From Bacteroidetes bacterium 37-13 (GTDB lineage Bacteria; Bacteroidota; Bacteroidia; Chitinophagales; LD1), in NCBI GenBank assembly GCA_001897535.1, contig MKTC01000043.1, positions 1 to 33,662 of the forward strand: DNA of 33,662 bases. The letters run 5' to 3'. The notes under the pieces were generated by a model, which did no database searches, was not told the DNA's origin, and was given only the letters and a program-made list of their open reading frames with translations. The first letter of the stretch is position 1, and each line of letters starts with the position of its first letter. This document shows positions 1 to 9,666 of this stretch, in pieces. A program made the position numbers and the translations under genes.

Positions 1-67
1 CAATAAAGTGAAACCTTTTGTTTGGAGTTGCCGTAAAGGATTACAGAACCAAATAAAATTTTATCCT

Positions 68-460
68 ATGAAAAACATAATAGCAACATTAGCGGTAATA
101 GGAACCTTCTCATATTCATTTGCAGCCAACCCGGGCGCTCGCCACGCATTTAAAGATGCCAATGCCGAAGTAGCCTTAGAAGTTGAACGCACGCAAGGTG
201 AAATTTCACTTCACATTTTAGCCCAAGATATGGCTCAATACGACCATATTATTATAGAGCGAAGCGGAAATGGCGGTGAATTTTTTAGCCAAGTGAAATA
301 CATACAAACCGAAGGCGCAGACATTGAAGATGGAAACTATGTGTTCCGCGCAGATAAATATCCATTGCCAAACAATATGGATTCTTACTACAGAATTAAA
401 ACAGTTTCTAAAGATGGAATTACACGCACTTTCCCAAGCGTAGCTTTAGCAACCAATTAA
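68..460 (+). CDS. Small exported protein of unknown function
   Basis: A 130-residue protein starting at the ATG at 68. An upstream in-frame start at position 8 would put 20 non-hydrophobic residues ahead of the signal peptide, so 68 is preferred. Residues 1-19 (MKNIIATLAVIGTFSYSFA) form a signal peptide with a likely cut after SFA. The mature part has alternating short strands and the segment YYRIKTVSKDG, which resembles the end of fibronectin-like or Por-secretion-associated beta domains in Bacteroidota. I do not recognise a named family. There is no lipobox cysteine, so it is probably periplasmic or secreted. It appears monocistronic and is followed by a strong terminator at 548-573. Confidence 0.7.
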   Translation: MKNIIATLAVIGTFSYSFAANPGARHAFKDANAEVALEVERTQGEISLHILAQDMAQYDHIIIERSGNGGEFFSQVKYIQTEGADIEDGNYVFRADKYPLPNNMDSYYRIKTVSKDGITRTFPSVALATN

Positions 461-547
461 AATAACTTACACCAACCACTAACTACCCAAACCATTTATC
501 CCTAACCCCATTTTTTAGTCACCAAACAAAGTGTCCATAGTCAGAGG

Positions 548-573
548 AGGGTCGCCATAATGCGACCCTTTTT
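548..573 (+). terminator. Rho-independent terminator after the small exported protein
   Basis: A 7-bp perfect stem (GGGTCGC at 549-555 pairing with GCGACCC at 562-568) with a 6-base loop, followed directly by five T residues. It ends the transcript from 68-460 and separates it from the helicase gene. Confidence 0.85.
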
Positions 574-662
574 CTATTTAGACTAATTGCGAAAAGTTCC
601 TAACGGCTTTTTTGTTGAAACAATTTTGTTGCGAAGCCTTAAAGGCTTGCTATTTTTATAGC

Positions 663-2918
663 ATGAATTTTTTAGATGAATTGAATGAAATACAGCGCGA
701 AGCTGTTGTGAATTTTGAAGGACCAACTTTAATTGTTGCTGGACCAGGTTCAGGCAAAACTCGCGTACTTACTTATAGAATTGCCTATTTGTTACAACAA
801 GGCGCTAGCCCGTTTTCTGTTTTATCACTCACGTTTACCAATAAAGCCGCAGAAGAAATGCGCCATAGAATTGAAAAAATTGCAGGCACCAATGCACGCA
901 GTTTATTTATGGGAACTTTCCACTCGGTTTTTGCGCGCATTTTGCGTGTGGAAGCACCGCGACTTGGCTATCCTTCAAACTTTACCATTTACGATACCGA
1001 AGACTCGCGCAGCTTGATTAAGTCTATCATAAAAGAGAAAAATTTAGATGACAAAATTTACAAGCCCAATCAAATTCAATACAGAATTTCCTCGGCAAAA
1101 AATGCACTTATTTTACCCGATGATTATCTTTTAGATGCCGAACTTACCGAGGAAGACCGCACTGCAAAAAAGCCTGAAACTGGCGCTATTTACAAGGCTT
1201 ATTGTGAGCGCTGTTTTAAAAGTGGCGCAATGGATTTTGATGATTTGCTTTTGAAAACACACGAAATACTAAACACTTTTCCTGAAGTGCTTTACAAATA
1301 CCAGCACAAGTTTAAGTATGTTTTAATTGATGAGTTTCAAGATACCAATCCACTGCAATACTCTATTGTGAAACGCATTGCGGATGCATTTCAAAACATT
1401 ACTGTAGTTGGCGATGATGCGCAAAGCATTTATGCTTTTCGCGGAGCTACTATTGATAATATTTTAAATTTTGAAAAAGATTTTCCAGACTTAAAAGTGT
1501 TTAAGCTGGAACAAAACTACCGCAGCACAGAGCAAATTGTAAAAGCTGCCAACAAACTAATTGCGCACAACAAAAATCAAATTAAAAAAGAAATTTGGAC
1601 CAGCAACGGCAGTGGAGAAAACATTAAAATTGTGCGCTCACCAAGCGATAAAGAAGAAGGAAAATTTGTTGCCGATAGCATTTTGGAAACTAAAATGCGC
1701 AACCGCTTAATGAATAGCGATTTTGCTATTTTATATAGAACCAATGCGCAATCCAGAGTGTTTGAAGAAAGCCTGCGCAGGGTAAATATTCCATATAAAA
1801 TTTATGGTGGCATGAGTTTTTACCAACGCAAAGAAATTAAAGACTTACTTGCTTATTTAAAACTTGCCATCAACCATTACGATGAAGAAGCGCTCAAACG
1901 TGTTATCAATTATCCGGCACGCGGCATTGGACAAACTTCTATTGATAAAATTATCACCACTGCTATAAACGAAGGCAAACGCGCTTGGGATATTTTGGAA
2001 ACCATAGACTTTCACGATTTTCCTTCGCGCACAAAAAATTCTATTGATGAATTTGTGAGCATGGTTAAAAGTTTTGCGGTGTTGGCTAAAGAAAAAAATG
2101 CTTACGAAGTAACAATTCACGCAGCAAAAATAACCACACTGCTTTCGGAGCTTCACAACGATAAAACAGTGGAAGGTTTAAGCCGCTACGAAAACATTCA
2201 AGAGCTGCTAAACGGCATAAAGGAATTTGTAGAAGAAGATGTGGTGGGCGAAGGTGAAGACGAAGCCTTGCTTTCAGATAAATCTTTAGGCAGCTATTTG
2301 CAAAACATTACACTGCTCACCGGAGATGAAAAAGATAAAGACAATATTGATACCGTGAAGCTAATGACCATTCACAGTGCAAAAGGTTTGGAATTTCCTG
2401 TGGTGTTTATTGTGGGAATGGAAGAAAATTTATTTCCCGCAGGGCAATCTATTTACAGTTTAGAAGATTTGGAAGAAGAAAGACGATTGTTTTATGTAGC
2501 AGTTACTCGCGCAGAGCGTAAACTGTTTTTATCGTATGCTTCAACCAGATATAAATTTGGGAGTTTGCAATATTGCGAGCCAAGCCGCTTTTTAAAAGAA
2601 ATACCGGAAGAAATTCTTTCCATTTTGGGCGATTTAAAACGTGAACAATCTAAGCAAATGCTTAATAAGCTTTCTACCACTATTAAAGTTCCTACACCTT
2701 CGCCTAAACCGCTTACCGGTATAGAAAATTTTGTGCCTGATGATGTGAGTAATCTGCAAACAGGTATGGATGTAATCCATGAAAAATTTGGCGAAGGGAA
2801 AGTGATTGCGATGGACGGGCAAGCTGCAAACCGTGTGGCTACTATATTTTTTGAAGGCTTCGGGCAAAAAAAGATTATGCTCAAATTTGCCAAATTAAAG
2901 ATACTTAAACACAGCTAA
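663..2918 (+). CDS. UvrD/PcrA-type superfamily 1 DNA helicase
   Basis: ATP-dependent 3'-5' DNA helicase, 751 residues from the ATG at 663. The frame stays open upstream to 612 but that extension is cysteine-rich and does not match the family, whose proteins start near the Q motif (LNEIQREAV). All SF1A motifs are visible in order: Walker A AGPGSGKTR, Ia TFTNKAAEEM, Walker B LIDEFQDTN, III VVGDDAQSIYAFRGA, IV LEQNYRST, V TIHSAKGLEFPVVF, VI RLFYVAVTRAE. The C-terminus (from about residue 700) has the FGEGKV segment typical of the PcrA/UvrD tail that contacts RNA polymerase. Expected roles are nucleotide excision repair and removal of stalled forks or polymerases. Its stop overlaps the start of the next gene by one base. 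Confidence 0.95.
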   Translation: MNFLDELNEIQREAVVNFEGPTLIVAGPGSGKTRVLTYRIAYLLQQGASPFSVLSLTFTNKAAEEMRHRIEKIAGTNARSLFMGTFHSVFARILRVEAPRLGYPSNFTIYDTEDSRSLIKSIIKEKNLDDKIYKPNQIQYRISSAKNALILPDDYLLDAELTEEDRTAKKPETGAIYKAYCERCFKSGAMDFDDLLLKTHEILNTFPEVLYKYQHKFKYVLIDEFQDTNPLQYSIVKRIADAFQNITVVGDDAQSIYAFRGATIDNILNFEKDFPDLKVFKLEQNYRSTEQIVKAANKLIAHNKNQIKKEIWTSNGSGENIKIVRSPSDKEEGKFVADSILETKMRNRLMNSDFAILYRTNAQSRVFEESLRRVNIPYKIYGGMSFYQRKEIKDLLAYLKLAINHYDEEALKRVINYPARGIGQTSIDKIITTAINEGKRAWDILETIDFHDFPSRTKNSIDEFVSMVKSFAVLAKEKNAYEVTIHAAKITTLLSELHNDKTVEGLSRYENIQELLNGIKEFVEEDVVGEGEDEALLSDKSLGSYLQNITLLTGDEKDKDNIDTVKLMTIHSAKGLEFPVVFIVGMEENLFPAGQSIYSLEDLEEERRLFYVAVTRAERKLFLSYASTRYKFGSLQYCEPSRFLKEIPEEILSILGDLKREQSKQMLNKLSTTIKVPTPSPKPLTGIENFVPDDVSNLQTGMDVIHEKFGEGKVIAMDGQAANRVATIFFEGFGQKKIMLKFAKLKILKHS

Positions 2919-3193
2919 TGGAATTAACAGAAGCCATAGGAACAGGAGCTGCAATTTGTACTACTACTGCTTTTATTCCGCAAATTATTCAGATAGTAAA
3001 AACACGAAATACACAAAGCATTTCACTTACCATGTATTCTATTTTTACACTTGGTGTTTTGCTATGGCTGGTGTATGGTTTGTATCTTAATTCTTTTCCA
3101 ATAATACTTGCCAATGCTGCCACTTTAGTATTGGCAGGCTGTGTGTTGCTAATGAAAATTTACGATGTGCAAAAAGGTAAAAACAAAGATTGA
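2918..3193 (+). CDS. SemiSWEET-type sugar transporter (PQ-loop, 3 TM helices)
   Basis: A 91-residue membrane protein with three hydrophobic helices (about residues 5-25, 38-56 and 63-82), the size of bacterial SemiSWEETs, which work as homodimers moving sugars through the inner membrane. Helix 1 carries the PQ motif (TTAFIPQIIQI), followed by KTRNTQSISLTMY, typical of the family; the helix-2/3 loop has a conserved-looking Asn (ILANAATL). The start ATG shares its A with the helicase TAA stop, so translation is probably coupled. Substrate cannot be told from sequence. It ends one base from the convergent CDGSH gene. Confidence 0.88.
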   Translation: MELTEAIGTGAAICTTTAFIPQIIQIVKTRNTQSISLTMYSIFTLGVLLWLVYGLYLNSFPIILANAATLVLAGCVLLMKIYDVQKGKNKD

Positions 3194-3194
3194 A

Positions 3195-3398
3195 TTAAAA
3201 GCAAAGTCCTTTATGTGTACCATCGCACACCGGCATTTTATCGCTCATTCCACACCGGCAAATAGAAATTTTTTCTCGCTTTGGTAATTCATTTCCTTCT
3301 TCATCAATAATAATAAAATCGCCTAAAATAGAAATGGGACCTTTGGGTTTTAAAGTGATAACGCAGGCGGCTTTTTTTTCTTCAGTAAATTCTTCCAT
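3195..3398 (-). CDS. CDGSH-type iron-sulfur protein
   Basis: A 67-residue protein with the iron-sulfur signature C-x-C-x2-S-x3-P-x-C-D-G-T-H (CRCGMSDKMPVCDGTH) near the C-terminus, which in mitoNEET-like proteins binds a 2Fe-2S cluster through three Cys and one His. The N-terminal half is a short beta-rich segment (ITLKPKGPISILGDFIIID), as in the single-CDGSH bacterial family. It is probably cytoplasmic; family roles are redox sensing or cluster transfer, and no specific partner is visible. It is the last of three closely spaced minus-strand genes (37 bp after ftsE) and converges on the SemiSWEET gene with one base between stops. Confidence 0.88.
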   Translation of the reverse strand: MEEFTEEKKAACVITLKPKGPISILGDFIIIDEEGNELPKREKISICRCGMSDKMPVCDGTHKGLCF

Positions 3399-3435
3399 AA
3401 ATATTTTTTAAAGCATTTTAAAATAGATTAAAATG

Positions 3436-4131
3436 CTATTCCATTACTATTCCCTTTTCTTGATTTACCATGCCATTTTCGCAGCGCAAAATTTTTGCAG
3501 GATACTTGCTAATAAGCTGGTAATTATGTGTTGCCATTAAAATGGCGGTGTTGTGTTCGCGATTTATTTTAATGAGCAAACGCATTATTTCATCTGTGGT
3601 TTCCGGGTCCAAATTTCCTGTTGGTTCATCGGCTAAAATTAGTGGAGGATTGTTAAGCAATGCGCGTGCTATTACTAGTCGCTGTTGTTCTCCACCGCTT
3701 AAATGCAATGGGTGCTTATGTGCTTTATCCAACAAGTTAAACTCAACTAAAAGTTCGTTTATTCTGTTTGAAATAGACTCACTGCTTACCCAGCCGGTAG
3801 CTTTTAAAACAAACTCTAAATTTTCGAAAACTGTGAGGTTGTGAAGTAGTTGAAAATCTTGAAAAACAATACCCAATTTTCTTCTAAGCAAAGGAATATT
3901 TTTTGCGCCCATTTCGTTTAAGTTAAATCCGCAAACGGTTGCTGTTCCCATTGCAATAGGCAAATCGGCATAAATGGTTTTCATTAAACTGCTTTTGCCG
4001 CTTCCTGTTTTGCCAATCAGATAAATAAAATCGCCCTGTTGAACTTCAAACGAAACGTTTACCAATACGGTTTTTTCGCTTTGCTTAATGCTTACGCCAT
4101 CATACGCTATTACCAATTCTTCTGTGCTCAT
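3436..4131 (-). CDS. ftsE: FtsE-type ABC transporter ATP-binding protein
   Basis: A 231-residue ABC ATPase with Walker A GKTGSGKSS, Q-loop FQDFQLL, signature LSGGEQQR, Walker B LILADEPTG with D-loop, and switch His in MATHNYQL. Wording around the motifs (FIYLIGKTGSGKSSLMKTIY, LRRKLGIVFQDF) matches Bacteroidota FtsE, the cytoplasmic ATPase that with FtsX controls septal peptidoglycan hydrolases. No FtsX-like permease lies next to it, as is common when ftsE and ftsX are split. It sits between the WbpB-like gene (29 bp upstream) and the CDGSH gene, so co-transcription is likely. The alternative is a LolD/MacB-like ATPase, but the sequence fits FtsE better. Confidence 0.85.
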   Translation of the reverse strand: MSTEELVIAYDGVSIKQSEKTVLVNVSFEVQQGDFIYLIGKTGSGKSSLMKTIYADLPIAMGTATVCGFNLNEMGAKNIPLLRRKLGIVFQDFQLLHNLTVFENLEFVLKATGWVSSESISNRINELLVEFNLLDKAHKHPLHLSGGEQQRLVIARALLNNPPLILADEPTGNLDPETTDEIMRLLIKINREHNTAILMATHNYQLISKYPAKILRCENGMVNQEKGIVME

Positions 4132-4160
4132 GCAGCTAAAATAGGAGAAAAATTTAAGTG

Positions 4161-5519
<1,359 letters not shown>

Positions 5520-5963
5520 ATGGCTGATAACAAAACACAAGAAACATTACGTAGATTATTTTACGCAAGTGTTGGTTTAGCTACAGAAGTATCTGAAAAA
5601 GTACAAGAAGCTGTAGAAGACTTAATTGAAAAAGGAAAAATGAATGAAAAGGACGGTCAAAAAATCGTGAACGAACTTTTCAAAAAAACAGAAGGTCGCA
5701 GAGGGCAAATTGAACAAAAGTACAACGAAACTGTAAAGAAATTCGTTCGCTTAGGAGCTTCTGAAGCTGAAAAACTTTCAAAGAAAATTGAGAAATTAGA
5801 AAACAAATTGGTTATTAAATCTGCTAAAGTTACTGCAAAACCTGCTGCTAAGCCGGTTGCTAAAAAAGCAGTTGCTAAAAAAGCGGTAGTTGTAAAGAAA
5901 GCAGTTGCAAAACCTGCTGCTAAGCCGGTTGCAAAAGCTGCAAACACCACAACTAACGCATAA
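5520..5963 (+). CDS. Phasin-family / histone H1-like protein with Lys-Ala-Pro tail
   Basis: A 147-residue protein in two parts. Residues 1-100 are an amphipathic, largely coiled-coil region (TLRRLFYASVGLATEVSEKVQ ... ASEAEKLSKKIEKLENKL) typical of phasin or PhaF/PhaI-like polyhydroxyalkanoate granule-associated proteins. Residues 101-140 are a basic low-complexity tail rich in AAKPVAKKA units, as in histone H1 and the DNA-binding tail of PhaF. Such proteins coat granules and bind DNA, or act simply as nucleoid proteins. No PHA synthase is in the window, so granule association is an inference from similarity. The tail contains a perfect 26-bp direct repeat (5835-5860 and 5907-5932). It has its own promoter and terminator. 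Confidence 0.75.
   Translation: MADNKTQETLRRLFYASVGLATEVSEKVQEAVEDLIEKGKMNEKDGQKIVNELFKKTEGRRGQIEQKYNETVKKFVRLGASEAEKLSKKIEKLENKLVIKSAKVTAKPAAKPVAKKAVAKKAVVVKKAVAKPAAKPVAKAANTTTNA
5835..5932 (+). repeat. Perfect 26-bp in-frame direct repeat in the phasin-like tail
   Basis: The 26 bases at 5835-5860 recur exactly at 5907-5932, offset by 72 bp (24 codons), both encoding AKPAAKPVA. The identity at the DNA level, not just the protein level, points to a recent duplication and makes this tail prone to length change by slippage or recombination. Confidence 0.85.
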
Positions 5964-5996
5964 TTAAGTTTTTCGTTTGTCCGTTTTATACTAAGG

Positions 5997-6028
5997 CTGC
6001 CTCCTGCAAAGGGGGCAGTTTTTATTTT
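5997..6028 (+). terminator. Rho-independent terminator after the phasin-like gene
   Basis: An 8-bp stem (CTGCCTCC at 5997-6004 with GGGGGCAG at 6011-6018, one U-G pair), 6-base loop TGCAAA, then a T-rich tract. It separates the phasin-like gene from pth. Confidence 0.8.
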
Positions 6029-6102
6029 AGCACATACGTTTAATCAATGTTGCCACTACGCTAAAATTGGGTTAATTTGTACTAAGAAAAATAATAGAAA
6101 AA

Positions 6103-6663
6103 GTGAGTTTTTTAATTGCAGGACTTGGAAATGTAGGCGATGAATATTCAGGCACCAGACATAATATTGGATTTGACGTTGTAGATAATCTGGCACAAAA
6201 AGCAGGAGCAACCTTTGCGCTCGATCGCCATGCCTACTTTGCAACTTACCGTTCGCGCGGCAAAAATATTTACCTTATTAAGCCAACTACTTTTATGAAT
6301 TTGAGTGGTAAGGCTGTGAGATATTGGATGACAGAATTAAAAATTCAACAACAAAATTTATTGGTTGTTTTAGATGACTTAGCTATTCCTTTTGGCTCTA
6401 TTCGCTTGCGCGGAAAAGGCGCAGATGGAGGACACAACGGGCTAAAAGACATTGATGCCACGCTTGGCAATGGCAACTACGCACGCTTGCGTTTTGGCAT
6501 TGGCAGCAACTACCCAAAAGGCGCACAGGTTCATTTTGTTTTAGGAAAATGGAATAATGAAGAGCAAAAGCAACTGCCGGAATTATTGCAAAAATCTGCT
6601 GATGCGGCAACGGCTTTTATGTTTGAAGGCTTAGAGCGCGCAATGACAAAGTTCAACAAATAA
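6103..6663 (+). CDS. pth: Peptidyl-tRNA hydrolase
   Basis: A 186-residue enzyme that frees tRNA from dropped-off peptidyl-tRNA. The family active-site residues are present at nearly the E. coli positions: Asn10 (GLGNVG), catalytic His20 (TRHNIGF), Asn66 (TFMNLSG), Asp92 (VVLDDLAIP) and Asn112 (GGHNGLKDI). The start is the GTG at 6103; no ATG lies nearby in frame and the protein begins exactly where the family starts (SFLIAGLGN). It lies downstream of the phasin terminator, so it needs its own promoter; TTAATTTG at 6073-6080, with TTG about 20 bases upstream, is a weak candidate. It ends 7 bp from the convergent outer-membrane barrel gene. Confidence 0.97.
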   Translation: MSFLIAGLGNVGDEYSGTRHNIGFDVVDNLAQKAGATFALDRHAYFATYRSRGKNIYLIKPTTFMNLSGKAVRYWMTELKIQQQNLLVVLDDLAIPFGSIRLRGKGADGGHNGLKDIDATLGNGNYARLRFGIGSNYPKGAQVHFVLGKWNNEEQKQLPELLQKSADAATAFMFEGLERAMTKFNK

Positions 6664-6670
6664 AAGTTGC

Positions 6671-9469
6671 TTACAGTGGTTTTGCTTGCTTAAAATATTT
6701 CAAGTTGTAAGTAATTGTAACTAAGAAATAGCGCTGTAAAACCTGTGTACGCACATCTTCTAAATACGTTTCGTTTACAGTGCGCGAAATACTACTGTTT
6801 TGTCCAAGAATATCGAACACACTTCCTTTTACTTCAAGCGAGCGATCTTTCAAGAACTTATATGCTAACGAGGCATTCCACAAAAAGAAATTTTGGTTGA
6901 AACCCTGCGACACTCCTGCATAAACAGTATTATCAATAGAAGTATTAAATACAAATCCTTTCCAGAAATTCCAGTTGAAACTTGCATTCGCATTGTGTGA
7001 ATAATAGTTGTTATTCTGCTGCTGGCGTAAGCTGTTTTTCACCACATTGTAATTACCCATGTAGCGGATTGTAAAATCAATTTTCTCGTTAATGTTGCTA
7101 CCTAAAACAAAACCTCCCATTGCACTCATGGTGTTTGAAGTATTAGTGATACCATTTATTAAACTTGGAGTTCGGCTATAAGTAATTCCTGCATGGAAAT
7201 TCAAATTGCTTTTAAGTGCTTTTACGGGCATACCATAACCAAAAAAACTACGCAAGCCCAAGCTGTTAGAAAGGTTCACCGGTTTAGTCAACTGCGACCC
7301 TGCATTCAACATAACATTGTTTTGCAGCAGCGTATCCCTAAGTGCAATAATAGTTGAATTGCCAATATAATTTTGAGTATAAGTAAAAGACACAAAGCCA
7401 AAAACACCACGCATGGTATTGTGATCCATGTTATTAAAGCGAACAGAAACAATATGCTGATAGTTCTGCTTTAAATTAGGGTTTCCGGTGCTTATTAAAA
7501 GTGGATTTGAATTATCTATTACATTTTGCATTTGCGAAATAGAAGGCGGAGTTGTGCTTGTGCTATAATTTATTCTGATGTTGCCCTGCTTGCTGAAATT
7601 GTATTTAAAAGTTGCATTAGGAAGTAAATTGTTGAAAGACTTTTTTACATCGCTTACGTTTGGATAAAGCTGTTTTCCTGTAAGTAGCGCGTATTGCATT
7701 TCTGCTCCGATGCTAAAATTTATTTTGTCGGTCTTTGTTTTTAAACGGTAATCGAATCCAACCTTATGTGTCATGTAAGTATTTTCAAAATTGCTTGAAA
7801 GCTGTAAGTTCCTTTGGTTGTAATTTTCCGTAACCGTATCTTTATTGAAAGTACTTTTATCTCGTTTGCTCCAACTGTAATTTGGTGTGTAAGTAAACTG
7901 CATCATGCTCAAATCGTTTATAGGTTCGGTATAAGCAAAATTTGCAGAGCCTGAATAATTTCTTGTGCTGTTATCTGTTTTTTGATTTAATTCAGTTGTG
8001 TCTTGCGCAATAGCAAAACTATTTTTTGAAATAAGAGTGGCATCTCCATCGCTATTGTTTAAATTACCTGTAAGCCCAACCGAGAACGTGCGTCCGGCTT
8101 TTGCAAACTTATGCTGAAACAATAAATCTAACGAGCCATTATAGCCAAAATTTTTAGTGCTGTAATTGCTGGAAAGTGAACTGATGGCATTGCCGTCTTT
8201 TAAACTGCTTATGCCATCTAAATTGCTCTTTTGGTTGTATTGTTGAATGCTGAGTTTTGGTGTAATGAACAAGGCATTATTGCTGTCTATGGCATATTCA
8301 AAACGAAAGTTTAAGCGATGGTTCATATTGCGTGTGGTGGACGCTGAAGTTTCTTTGTAATCGGTAGTTGAATCACCTTGTGCAAAATATTGACGATTGG
8401 TTTCGCTACTGTTTTTGTTATCTGTTAGGTTAAAAAAATAGCTTCCGGAAACTTTCACTTTATTGCTCCATTGGTCGCTGTAGTTTATGCCAACAGCCTG
8501 CGAAGTGGTAATGCCACCTTGCTGCCCAACCATAAAGTTTCCTGCGGGTGAGTTTTGCAGCATGCCAGGGCGCATTCTACCACCGCGCATTCTACCGGCA
8601 CCGCTACTTCCCGAAAGCCCCATTAAATCATCCATTGCAAAGTTCTGCTGGTTAATATTGTTGCTCATTGCCAATACCGAAATTCTTCGGTTTCCGTTAA
8701 ACCAATTCACGGTTGCTCCGGCACTGTAGCGGCTAGCGTTTATATAGCCATAACCGGCATAAACTTTACCAAATACACCATTGTTCATGTTGGGTTTTGT
8801 AATAATATTTATAGCGCGTTGGTCGTTGCCATCATTAAAACCAGTGAATCTACTTTGATCGCTTTGCTGGTCGTAAACCTGTATTTTATCTACGGCTTCT
8901 GCCGGCAAGTTTTTTAGTGCTGTGCTTGGGTCATCGCCAAAGAATGGTTTTCCATCTACCAATACTTTTTTTATTTCTTCCCCTTTTGCTTTCACGGTTC
9001 CATTTTCAACCGTAATACCCGGCATTTTTTGTATTAAATCTTCTGTGCTTGCATCTTTATTCGTTTTAAATGCAGCAGAATTATACTCCGTTGTATCTCC
9101 TTTTTGCACTGCCCGCACAGCCGTTTTTTCAATAGTAACACCTTTGAGTTCTTTTACATCTTCTGCCAATAAAATATTGGGCAATGCTATATTTTCGTTC
9201 TTGACATTTAATATCGAAAGTTGTGTTTTATAACTTAAGTAGGTATATTTCAGCAAATATTTTCCCGCAGTTACACTCATTGTAAACTTGCCGTTTTCAT
9301 CAGTAGCCACGCCTTTCACAAAGGTAGAATCCTTTGCTTTTAAAAGCACAACACCCACTCCGGCAAGCGCACTATTGTCGCTTTTATCTAATACAACGCC
9401 ACTTACATTTACTTGTGCAGATAAAAATTGAACACTAATAAATGTAACAAAGAATAAGGTTAAACGCAC
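6671..9469 (-). CDS. Outer-membrane beta-barrel protein with carboxypeptidase-regulatory-like N-domain (TonB-receptor-like)
   Basis: A 932-residue exported protein with a signal peptide (MRLTLFFVTFISVQFLSAQ). Residues 20-110 are a CarboxypepD_reg-like beta-sandwich (VNVSGVVLDKSDNSALAGVGVVL ... DENGKFTMSV). About 125-230 is a plug-like segment (TEDLIQKMPGITVENGTVKAKG, INIITKPN). The remainder is a long run of amphipathic strands ending in YFLVTITYNLKYFK. This is the architecture of the Bacteroidota outer-membrane beta-barrel family related to TonB-dependent receptors. No SusD partner lies adjacent and I see no TonB box, so the ligand is unknown. A short Gly/Arg/Met-rich insert (GRMRGGRMRPGM, about residues 285-296) is low complexity. 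It appears monocistronic and converges on pth. Confidence 0.85.
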   Translation of the reverse strand: MRLTLFFVTFISVQFLSAQVNVSGVVLDKSDNSALAGVGVVLLKAKDSTFVKGVATDENGKFTMSVTAGKYLLKYTYLSYKTQLSILNVKNENIALPNILLAEDVKELKGVTIEKTAVRAVQKGDTTEYNSAAFKTNKDASTEDLIQKMPGITVENGTVKAKGEEIKKVLVDGKPFFGDDPSTALKNLPAEAVDKIQVYDQQSDQSRFTGFNDGNDQRAINIITKPNMNNGVFGKVYAGYGYINASRYSAGATVNWFNGNRRISVLAMSNNINQQNFAMDDLMGLSGSSGAGRMRGGRMRPGMLQNSPAGNFMVGQQGGITTSQAVGINYSDQWSNKVKVSGSYFFNLTDNKNSSETNRQYFAQGDSTTDYKETSASTTRNMNHRLNFRFEYAIDSNNALFITPKLSIQQYNQKSNLDGISSLKDGNAISSLSSNYSTKNFGYNGSLDLLFQHKFAKAGRTFSVGLTGNLNNSDGDATLISKNSFAIAQDTTELNQKTDNSTRNYSGSANFAYTEPINDLSMMQFTYTPNYSWSKRDKSTFNKDTVTENYNQRNLQLSSNFENTYMTHKVGFDYRLKTKTDKINFSIGAEMQYALLTGKQLYPNVSDVKKSFNNLLPNATFKYNFSKQGNIRINYSTSTTPPSISQMQNVIDNSNPLLISTGNPNLKQNYQHIVSVRFNNMDHNTMRGVFGFVSFTYTQNYIGNSTIIALRDTLLQNNVMLNAGSQLTKPVNLSNSLGLRSFFGYGMPVKALKSNLNFHAGITYSRTPSLINGITNTSNTMSAMGGFVLGSNINEKIDFTIRYMGNYNVVKNSLRQQQNNNYYSHNANASFNWNFWKGFVFNTSIDNTVYAGVSQGFNQNFFLWNASLAYKFLKDRSLEVKGSVFDILGQNSSISRTVNETYLEDVRTQVLQRYFLVTITYNLKYFKQAKPL

Positions 9470-9666
9470 GGCAATATTTTACTGCGAAGATATTTTTAAG
9501 TATAAATGATGATGCCGAAAAATTGTGAAATAAGAAGCCCTATGAACTGTCGGCTTAGTTTTTCACCTTATCATGAAAGTTGATAATTTTAGAACTTCAT
9601 AATATGCCTAAAATTCAAGTTCTAAATGCAACTTTAGCGCTCAGGTAAAGCGGTTGATAGTTGATA

